A DNA stretch of 10,264 nucleotides from Chloroflexota bacterium. Its GTDB lineage: Bacteria > Chloroflexota > Dehalococcoidia > SM23-28-2 > RBG-16-64-32. Where the stretch lies: assembly GCA_005880055.1 (NCBI GenBank), contig VBJS01000123.1:1-10264 (forward strand), read 5' to 3'. The notes beneath the pieces are model-generated. The model did no database searches, was not told where the DNA came from, and saw only the letters and a program-made list of their open reading frames with translations. Positions 5,771 to 10,264 of this stretch are shown here, one piece after another. A program made the position numbers and the translations under genes. Positions within the stretch are counted from its first letter, which is position 1, and each line of letters begins with the position of its first letter.

Positions 5771-6388
5771 TTACGCGGGCATCAGGTAGATCGCCACCAG
5801 CGAGAAGTGAATGGCGCCCTCGTGGTAGCCGAAGACTTTCGGGAACGGGTCCGGCCGGCGTACCGCATAAATCACGCCGCCGGCTGTATAGAGGATGCCT
5901 CCGGCCAGCAGGAGCAGCAGCGGCGCCAGCGCCAGCCAGTGCGCCAGCGGCACCGCGGCTACGATCCCGAGCCAGCCGGCCGAGGCGTAAACAAGAACGC
6001 TCAACCAACGGGGCGCGCCCGGCCAGACGAGCTTGAGGACCACGCCCGCCAGCGCGATGGGCCAGATCACGCCCAGCAGGCTCAGCCCCCAGACCTCGTC
6101 CAGCGCCAGCAGGCAGAACGGCGTGTAGCTGCCGGCGATAAAGACGAAGATCATCGAGTGGTCCAGCCGCTTGAGCAGCGCGCGCATCCGCCCGCCCCAC
6201 GTGATCGTGTGGTAGATCGCGCTGGTGCTGTAGAGCATGATCAGGCTGACGGCGAAGACGGCGCCGCCCGTAACAGCCCGTGGCGACTGAGCAAGAAGCA
6301 TCAGGAGCACCAGGCCGGCCACCGCCAGGCAGGCCGCGGCCAGGTGGAAGTAACCTCTCAGCAGCGGCCGCCGCTCCTCTGCCCTCAT
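5771..6388 (-). CDS. Hemolysin III / TrhA-family (PAQR-like) membrane protein
   Basis: This is a seven-helix inner-membrane protein of the YqfA/TrhA/hemolysin III group, related to adiponectin receptors and implicated in membrane energetics and lipid homeostasis; true hemolytic activity is doubtful. The 205-residue product shows hydrophobic segments throughout and the metal-site signatures S-T-S-A-I-Y-H60 (helix 2), D76-H-S (helix 3) and FGYH189E in the last helix. The family normally has H-x3-H there followed by a full helix. Here the sequence jumps from FGYHE straight to GAIHFSLVAIYLMPA, as if about 10-12 residues were deleted in frame, removing the second metal-ligand His and shortening helix 7. 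Start ATG 6388 overlaps the upstream hydrolase stop as ATGA, showing tight translational coupling. The longer frame from 6805 is a shadow of the hydrolase gene. Confidence 0.85.
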   Translation of the reverse strand: MRAEERRPLLRGYFHLAAACLAVAGLVLLMLLAQSPRAVTGGAVFAVSLIMLYSTSAIYHTITWGGRMRALLKRLDHSMIFVFIAGSYTPFCLLALDEVWGLSLLGVIWPIALAGVVLKLVWPGAPRWLSVLVYASAGWLGIVAAVPLAHWLALAPLLLLLAGGILYTAGGVIYAVRRPDPFPKVFGYHEGAIHFSLVAIYLMPA

Positions 6389-7284
6389 ACGGCGGTCTTC
6401 TCCACACGCCCCAGGAACTCCCGCACCGTCGCCAGGTATGCTTCTGGCTCCTCCGCGTGCGCGGAGTGCGAGCTGTTCTCGAAGATACGCAGCTCCGACT
6501 TCGGGATGCCTTTGCGCAGCGTCTCCTGGCACGACGCCCCCATCTCGTCGTAGCGGCCGGCAGTGATCAGAGTCGGCGCGGTGATCTCGGAGAGCCGCGC
6601 GGTGCGGTCCCAGCCCTCCAGGTTTCCGGTCAGCGTGAACTCGCTCGGACCCCACATAGTTCCGTAGACCGGCGAGGCCATCACGTTGCCCATGCTGCGC
6701 ATCATCGCCGGCGGCCAGGGGTCCATGCGGCAAAGGTGGCGCTGGTAGAACGCCATCGTCGCCGCCAGGTACTCCGGCGTGTCGGTCTTTCCTTCGGCCT
6801 CGCAACGCTCGATCGTCTCACGCGCCTCCACCGGTAGCTCCGACAACAGGCGCCGAGCCTCGCGCAAGAATTCGTCCACGCTCGCGCTGGTGCTGGCGAG
6901 CGTCAGGCTCACGATACCCCTGGGTTTGCCGAGCATGTACTCGATAGCCAGAAAGCCGCCCCAGGACTGGCCGAGCAGGTGGATCCGCTCCAGGCCAAGG
7001 CCTTCACGCACAGCGTCCACCTCGCGCACAAAGCGCTCCATCTGCCAGAGCGAGACGTCATCCGGGATATCAGAGCGGCCGCAGCCGAGCTGGTCGTAGA
7101 AGACCACAGGCCGCTGATCAGTTAGTTTCTCCAACGACTCGAGATAGTCGTGCCCGGCGCCCGGCCCGCCGTGCAGTAGGAGGAGCGGAATGCCGTCAGC
7201 ATCAGCGCCCGCGATGCGGTACCACACCCGGCCGCCCGGCGCTTCGAGGTACCCTTCCCGCGTCTGTTCTTGTGTTTGCGTCAT
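6385..7284 (-). CDS. Alpha/beta hydrolase, proline iminopeptidase (S33) type
   Basis: This 299-residue cytoplasmic alpha/beta-hydrolase resembles proline iminopeptidase and tricorn-interacting factor F1, which remove N-terminal residues from small peptides. The oxyanion-hole motif HGGPGAGHDYL lies at 38-48, DQLGCGRS at 64-71, the nucleophile elbow GQSWGG at 105-110 (Ser107), the acid Asp246 in TAGRYDEM, and the base His273 in NSSHSAHAEEPEAY. A helical cap domain occupies roughly 130-225. The family's Glu-rich cap residues that hold the substrate amino group cannot be confirmed by eye, so an amidase or other hydrolase with the same fold is possible. Start ATG 7284 is preceded by a strong AGGAGGAGG Shine-Dalgarno at 7289-7297. 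The gene overlaps the hemolysin III-like gene by 4 bases, making a two-gene operon whose functional link is unclear. Confidence 0.88.
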   Translation of the reverse strand: MTQTQEQTREGYLEAPGGRVWYRIAGADADGIPLLLLHGGPGAGHDYLESLEKLTDQRPVVFYDQLGCGRSDIPDDVSLWQMERFVREVDAVREGLGLERIHLLGQSWGGFLAIEYMLGKPRGIVSLTLASTSASVDEFLREARRLLSELPVEARETIERCEAEGKTDTPEYLAATMAFYQRHLCRMDPWPPAMMRSMGNVMASPVYGTMWGPSEFTLTGNLEGWDRTARLSEITAPTLITAGRYDEMGASCQETLRKGIPKSELRIFENSSHSAHAEEPEAYLATVREFLGRVEKTAV

Positions 7285-7288
7285 CGGA

Positions 7289-7297
7289 CCTCCTCCT
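7289..7297 (-). promoter_or_regulatory. Strong Shine-Dalgarno of the hydrolase gene
   Basis: The minus strand reads AGGAGGAGG followed by a 4-base gap to ATG 7284. It fixes the start codon and contrasts with the leaderless-looking starts of the plus-strand genes. Confidence 0.7.
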
Positions 7298-7312
7298 GGG
7301 TTATGGCTGCAA

Positions 7313-7420
7313 GGTGTTAGATATTAGTTCTTGGTCCGGCCGTTCGCCACGTCGAGGCGCATGCTACCACTAACACCTATCACCTAACACCGGCCAGATC
7401 ACCTAACACCTAAGACCACC
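7313..7420. repeat. CTAACACC repeat array with inverted copy
   Basis: Direct, imperfect copies of CTAACACCT lie at 7370-7378, 7384-7391 and 7403-7411, separated by short spacers. An inverted copy, GGTGTTAG, is at 7313-7320, followed by the related ATATTAG. The inverted copy could pair with any of the direct ones to make a long stem-loop upstream of the hydrolase operon. Arrays of TGTTAGGTGTTAG are a known type of low-complexity intergenic element in several phyla. Confidence 0.55.
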
Positions 7421-7464
7421 TCTTCACCCAGCGTGTAACACAAGACACCCCCGGCCGTCTTATG

Positions 7465-7580
7465 TATTGGTCCCAAACCCTCCCTTTTGGGCTCGTCACA
7501 GGAGAGTCCCGGCAGGCTTTCCTGTGATGCTCTTTCAAACGAACGCCGTCCTTCCCCGGAAGGACGGCGTTTCCTCTTGT
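7465..7580 (+). ncRNA. Candidate structured small RNA ending in a terminator
   Basis: Three non-overlapping hairpins follow each other: CCCAAA (7472-7477) with TTTGGG (7486-7491); TCACAGGA (7496-7503) with TCCTGTGA (7520-7527), extendable by three more pairs including one G-U; and AACGCCGTCCTTCC (7542-7555) with its exact complement (7558-7571), followed by TTTCCTCTT. The arrangement and the T-rich tail on the plus strand suggest a short stand-alone transcript. A weak AT-rich TTATGTATT (7460-7468) precedes it and no good -35 was found. It matches no riboswitch or housekeeping RNA I recognise. A mobile palindromic repeat is an alternative. Confidence 0.4.
7542..7580 (+). terminator. Intrinsic terminator-like hairpin
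   Basis: A perfect 13-14 bp GC-rich stem with a 2-4 base loop is followed by a pyrimidine tail TTTCCTCTT at 7570-7578. The plus-strand tail is better than the minus-strand one (TTCGTTTG), so plus-strand termination is preferred even though no protein gene precedes it on that strand. Confidence 0.55.
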
Positions 7581-7654
7581 CATTCTGACATTGTCATTCT
7601 GAGCAGCAGGACGCCCTCAGCGTGTACGAACTCTTGGCGCGAAGGAATCTGGGG
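7577..7654. repeat. TTGTCATTCTGA duplicated dispersed repeat
   Basis: TTGTCATTCTGA occurs at 7577-7588 and again at 7591-7602 (14-base period). The second copy continues as GAGCAGCAGG... and ends in GAAGGAATCTGGGG at 7641-7654. The pair CATTCTGAG...GAATCTGGGG is the hallmark of an imperfect palindromic element scattered in many environmental bacterial genomes; here its middle seems expanded or interrupted. Confidence 0.5.
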
Positions 7655-7715
7655 CGCGGGGGGTGGTGGGTCAAGTGATCCGGGCGGTGTACAGGAGTTC
7701 TGCTGTGCGAGCATG

Positions 7716-8057
7716 TTATCGCCGGCCCATCACCAGGCTATAGATAGTAGTGCCGTCGTCTTCATCCGGATACGAGGAAACGTATTCGCGCGCTACCTGC
7801 CGAGATCTGATCGCATAGTCGCCAACCTGCTCGCCGTCCGTCGGTTCACAGTGCCAATTGGCATACGCTTGTTCCGATCCTCTCTCAGTCAATCGCCAGA
7901 CATCCCCACCGAGTATCACGGTCCTAGGATCGGTTAGGGCGTCAATTGCCGCCAAGCAGGCCTTGCGAGGAAGGCCTATTTCGCTTGATCCAACGTCATG
8001 AAGTCGGATACCATACCGCTTTACGATCTCGAGGAATCGCGAGGAAGGCGTACTCAT
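7716..8057 (-). CDS. Imm40-like immunity-family protein (orphan)
   Basis: The 113-residue soluble protein has a pattern matching the Imm40 family as I remember it: GSSEIGLPRKACLAAIDALTD, then ILGGDVWRL, a YANWHCEP block, an alpha-helical R-S-x-x-V-A-R-E-Y segment, an acidic YPDEDDG and a closing strand TTIYSLVM. Imm40 proteins are predicted to neutralise polymorphic toxins. No toxin, secretion or delivery gene lies beside it, so it would be an orphan immunity gene or a domain with another role. ATG 8057 is preferred over the TTG at 8111 because it begins just before the recognisable fold and AAAGAGA precedes it by about 5 bases. Codon use and GC content look lower than in the flanking P450 and hydrolase genes, suggesting acquisition. 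It lies 88 bases downstream of the P450 on the same strand. Confidence 0.65.
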   Translation of the reverse strand: MSTPSSRFLEIVKRYGIRLHDVGSSEIGLPRKACLAAIDALTDPRTVILGGDVWRLTERGSEQAYANWHCEPTDGEQVGDYAIRSRQVAREYVSSYPDEDDGTTIYSLVMGRR

Positions 8058-8145
8058 CGTGTCTCTTTGAAGAAACGATGGTTGACCCGAAGACAGCCGC
8101 CGGGAGGACAAAAGCTAAAGCTATGTCCATACGCGCCGTCGGCCG

Positions 8146-9351
8146 CTACGCCGACAGCATCAGGCTCTTCACGCCGCGGATGATGAAGGTCCCGCCCCAG
8201 GACGGCTCATCGAGGAGCGACAGCTTCGGGAAGCGGCGGACCAGGGTGCCGATGGCGATCTGCGCCTCGGCGCGCGCCAGCGGTGCGCCTATGCAGAAGT
8301 GGATCCCGTCTCCGAACGCCAGGTGGTCCGTCGGGTTGCGACGGACGTCCAGCCGGTCCGGCTCGGGGTACTTCTCCGGGTCGTGGTTGGCCGCGCCGAG
8401 GAGCGTGAAGACCAACTGCTTCTCACCAATTGCGTGTCCTGCGACCTCCAGCGGCTCCATCGCCACGCGGCCCGTCGCCTGCACCGGGCCGATGTAGCGC
8501 AACAGCTCTTCGACTGCCGGAGCCATCAGCGACGGGTCCTCGCGCAGAATGTCGATCTGCGCCGGGTTCTGGAGCAGCGCGTAGACGCTGTTGTCTATCA
8601 GGTGCGTCGTTGTCTCGTTGCCGGCGATCAGCAGCAGAATGCAGGTGGCGAAGATCTCGTCCTCGCTCAGCACCTGCCCCTGTTCCTCGGCCTGCACCAG
8701 CCCGCTGATCAGGTCCTCGCGCGGGGCCTTGCGCCGCTCCTCGATGTGATGGCCCAGGTAGTCGGCCAGCTCCGTTATGGAGTTACGCGCCCGCTCCATC
8801 ACGTCCGGCGGCGTGAACGGCCCGCCCAGCGTCTCCACCACCGCGTCCGACCAGTGCTTGAACTTCTCGCGGTCCTCCGGCGGGATGCCGAGCATCTCCG
8901 CGATGACGATTACCGGCAGCGGGTAGGCCAGGGCAGTGACCAGGTCGAACTTGCCGCGCTCTTCCGCCTCGTTCAGCAGGTAATCAACGATCTCCTGGAT
9001 GCGAGGCCGCAGGTTCTCGACGGCGCGCGGCGTGAACGCCTTGCTGACCAGCCGCCGCAGCCGCGTGTGCTGCGGAGGATCGGAGGTGAGCATCGTCTGT
9101 GTGCGGCCAAATGGTCCGAAGTCCGCCTCTTGCTGCGCGAGCATCTCCGAGAAGCGCGTGCGTCCCTGCCTGCGGTCTGCCGAAAAACGCGAATCGCTGA
9201 GGACGAAGTCAACGTCTTGATAGCGCGTGAGCACCCAGCTCTCCATGAAGTCGCTGAAGAAGACCGGGGCCGATTGGCGCAGCGCCTTGTACATCGGGTA
9301 CGGGTTGGCGAGCACCTCGGGCGTGAAGGGGTTGAACTGCTGAGTAACCAA
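8146..9351 (-). CDS. Cytochrome P450 monooxygenase
   Basis: This soluble bacterial class I P450 inserts one oxygen atom from O2 into an organic substrate using electrons from a ferredoxin partner not encoded here. From TTG 9351 it has 401 residues, the typical length. Landmarks: helix C HTRLRRLVSKAFTP (about 95-108), I-helix oxygen-activating AGNETTTH at 243-250, the K-helix E-x-x-R as EELLR (Glu282, Arg285), and the heme loop FGDGIHFCIGAPLA with thiolate Cys353. The sequence resembles CYP107-like and related actinobacterial/Chloroflexota enzymes; the substrate is unknown. The start was chosen because GAGGAG lies 6 bases before TTG 9351 and a near-consensus promoter overlaps the alternative ATG 9396, which would then not be transcribed intact. 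The still longer TTG 9423 coincides with the -35 hexamer. Confidence 0.92.
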   Translation of the reverse strand: MVTQQFNPFTPEVLANPYPMYKALRQSAPVFFSDFMESWVLTRYQDVDFVLSDSRFSADRRQGRTRFSEMLAQQEADFGPFGRTQTMLTSDPPQHTRLRRLVSKAFTPRAVENLRPRIQEIVDYLLNEAEERGKFDLVTALAYPLPVIVIAEMLGIPPEDREKFKHWSDAVVETLGGPFTPPDVMERARNSITELADYLGHHIEERRKAPREDLISGLVQAEEQGQVLSEDEIFATCILLLIAGNETTTHLIDNSVYALLQNPAQIDILREDPSLMAPAVEELLRYIGPVQATGRVAMEPLEVAGHAIGEKQLVFTLLGAANHDPEKYPEPDRLDVRRNPTDHLAFGDGIHFCIGAPLARAEAQIAIGTLVRRFPKLSLLDEPSWGGTFIIRGVKSLMLSA

Positions 9352-9394
9352 ATTCGGCTCCTCTGGCTCTGATCGGGGCAAAGAGTTCGTGACC

Positions 9395-9423
9395 ATTACA
9401 CAAGCCCTTTCTCGGCGTGTCAA
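9395..9423 (-). promoter_or_regulatory. Near-consensus sigma-70 promoter of the P450 gene
   Basis: The minus strand has a perfect TTGACA -35 at 9423-9418, a 17-base spacer and TGTAAT as -10 at 9400-9395. Transcription should start near 9386-9388, leaving a leader of about 35 bases containing GAGGAG (9363-9358) before TTG 9351. It is the best promoter in the window. Confidence 0.65.
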
Positions 9424-9441
9424 TCGCCCTGGCTAGAATAC

Positions 9442-9455
9442 TGACCAGTCGGTCA
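9442..9455. promoter_or_regulatory. TetR-type operator-like palindrome upstream of P450
   Basis: TGACC-AGTC-GGTCA is an inverted repeat with perfect 5-bp arms, 18 bases upstream of the P450 -35. Palindromes of the form TGACCnnnnGGTCA are frequent TetR-family operators. No regulator gene is in view, and the site could equally serve the divergent YchF-like gene. Confidence 0.5.
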
Positions 9456-9521
9456 CTTCTCATCTTCGCCAAGCATCAGACAGTTGTCAATACGACTTTT
9501 GGCCTAAACTCCTCGCCTTGA

Positions 9522-9527
9522 TACGCT
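9522..9527 (+). promoter_or_regulatory. Possible -10 of the YchF-like gene
   Basis: TACGCT (TAnnnT) ends 9 bases before ATG 9537 and no Shine-Dalgarno lies between, so a leaderless or near-leaderless start is possible. The match is weak; an alternative pair, TTGTCA (9484-9489) with TAAACT (9505-9510), has a short 15-base spacer. Confidence 0.25.
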
Positions 9528-9536
9528 GGCTGCGAC

Positions 9537-10264
9537 ATGGACGTAGCGATCGTCGGCCTGCCGCTTGCCGGCAAGACAACCGTCTTCCAGGCACTCACCG
9601 CCGGCCACGGCAGCGCCGCCGCCGCCCCGCGCGGCGAGCACATCGGTTCCGTCAAGGTCCCGGACGAAAGGCTGGAAAAGCTAGGCGCGCTCGTCAAGGC
9701 GAAGAAGGTGACGCCCATCGAGGTCGTGCTTCATGACCTGCCGCCGCTTTTCGAGCGCGGGGCTGCGCCCTCCGGACCGGCAGCGGAATCGCTGGCCAAG
9801 GCCGATGCGCTCGTCCACGCCGTGCGCGCCTTCCAGCGTGAGGATGTGCCTCACTCACTGGAAAGCATCGATGCCAGGCGCGACATCGAAGTGCTGGACG
9901 CCGAGATGATGCTGAACGATCTCGGCATCGTCGAGCGGCGCCTGGAGAAGCTCGATATCACGGTCCGCACCGGGCCGGCAGCCGAACGCGAGGCCGGCGA
10001 GCGGGAGAAGGCGCTGCTGGAGCGCTGCAAGCGGTTCCTGGAGTCCGAGCAGGTCCTCCGAAACGCGATCTCTGACCCGACGGACACCCGCGGCCTGTCG
10101 AACTACGGTCTGCTCTCGCTGAAGCCGGCGCTCGTCCTGCTGAACATCGATGAGCGGGAAGCCGGGCGCGCTGCCGATATCGAGGCGGAATACGAGACTC
10201 GTTTCGGTGGGCCGAAGACGCGCGCCGCCGCCTTCTGCGCCAAGCTCGAGGCCGAGTTGACGGA
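9537..10264 (+). CDS. Divergent YchF-like P-loop NTPase, C-terminus cut by window edge
   Basis: The frame from ATG 9537 stays open for 242 codons to the right edge. It resembles YchF, an Obg-class ribosome-associated ATPase: P-loop GLPLAGKT at 7-14, VPDERLEKLGALVKAKKVTPIEV at about 41-63, the segment ADALVHAVRAFQREDVPH at 89-106, RDIEVLDAEMMLNDLGIVERRLEKL at 115-139 leading into a coiled coil to about 175, KPALVLLNIDE at 196-206 (NIDE is the YchF-type G4 variant that favours ATP) and FCAKLEAELT at 233-242. It differs from true YchF: the switch I block (Y-P-F-x-T-I-x-P-N) is replaced by a short Ala-rich stretch at 22-36, and the G3 D-x-x-G with its Gly-rich loop is replaced by DLPPLFERG. It is therefore probably a paralog with altered or lost hydrolysis rather than the housekeeping enzyme. 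The TGS domain would lie beyond the edge. Confidence 0.8.
   Translation, partial: MDVAIVGLPLAGKTTVFQALTAGHGSAAAAPRGEHIGSVKVPDERLEKLGALVKAKKVTPIEVVLHDLPPLFERGAAPSGPAAESLAKADALVHAVRAFQREDVPHSLESIDARRDIEVLDAEMMLNDLGIVERRLEKLDITVRTGPAAEREAGEREKALLERCKRFLESEQVLRNAISDPTDTRGLSNYGLLSLKPALVLLNIDEREAGRAADIEAEYETRFGGPKTRAAAFCAKLEAELT

Larger units (their letters stand above)
7285..7715. other. Gene-free 431-base intergenic region
   Basis: No convincing protein gene lies here; the 156-codon plus-strand frame at 7467-7937 crosses hairpins and repeats and runs antisense over the Imm40-like gene. From left to right the region holds the hydrolase ribosome-binding site, the CTAACACC array, three consecutive hairpins ending in a terminator-like stem, and a duplicated TTGTCATTCTGA repeat. 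It is the most repeat- and structure-dense piece of the window. Confidence 0.6.

Noticed and set aside
5771..6805. 344-codon version of the hemolysin III-like gene
   Set aside because: The N-terminal about 139 residues overlap the hydrolase gene out of frame and are low complexity; homology begins at ATG 6388.
7313..7420. CRISPR array
   Set aside because: The repeated unit is only 8-9 bases with irregular spacers of a few bases, and there are no cas genes; it does not fit CRISPR geometry.
7467..7937. 156-codon plus-strand frame
   Set aside because: It crosses three hairpins, a terminator-like stem and dispersed repeats, then runs antisense through the Imm40-like gene.
8299..9372. 357-codon plus-strand frame antisense to the P450
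   Set aside because: It is a mirror frame of a clear P450 with intact heme, I-helix and ExxR motifs; the antisense product is Arg/Leu/Val-rich without motifs.

Overview
The window comes from a GC-rich bacterial chromosome (most genes look well above 60% GC). It carries a mix of housekeeping and accessory genes and no phage or transposase gene. A Chloroflexota-like lineage is my best guess, at low confidence. It rests on short dispersed repeats resembling ones I associate with such genomes (CATTCTGAG...GAATCTGGGG, CCTGAG...CCGAAGGG, CTAACACC arrays, ACAGATGGACACAG-type tracts), on several genes that seem to be read from leaderless transcripts, and on a divergent YchF-like paralog. No 16S rRNA or other decisive marker is present.

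Layout. 1-254 (-): the N-terminal part of an unrecognised, less GC-rich gene that runs off the left edge. 381-2315 (-): gyrB. 2316-2403: a divergent intergenic region with -10 elements for both sides and a long palindrome over the promoter of the rightward gene. 2404-4630 (+): an MFS transporter, a VOC/glyoxalase-fold protein and a TrmO-type tRNA methyltransferase, closely spaced and probably partly co-transcribed. 4579-4676: dispersed-repeat sequence that seems to have donated the TrmO tail. ~4769-5512 (+): an endonuclease III-like Fe-S DNA glycosylase. 5513-5770: a convergent, hairpin-rich spacer. 5771-7284 (-): an alpha/beta hydrolase (proline iminopeptidase type) translationally coupled to a TrhA/hemolysin III membrane protein. 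7285-7715: a gene-free stretch with repeat arrays and three successive hairpins ending in a terminator-like stem. 7716-8057 (-): an orphan Imm40-like protein. 8146-9351 (-): a cytochrome P450 with a near-consensus promoter and an operator-like palindrome. 9537-10264 (+): a divergent YchF-like P-loop protein cut by the right edge.

There is no single pathway. GyrB, TrmO and the glycosylase serve DNA and tRNA maintenance. The MFS transporter and the P450 look like separately regulated accessory functions, each behind its own palindrome. I see no complete novel multi-gene system. The points most worth a second look are: a repeat-like in-frame insertion and a D-to-A change at the quinolone-resistance position in GyrB; an apparent deletion in the metal-binding last helix of TrhA; the loss of switch motifs in the YchF-like protein; a candidate structured RNA at about 7465-7580; and the two operator-like palindromes.
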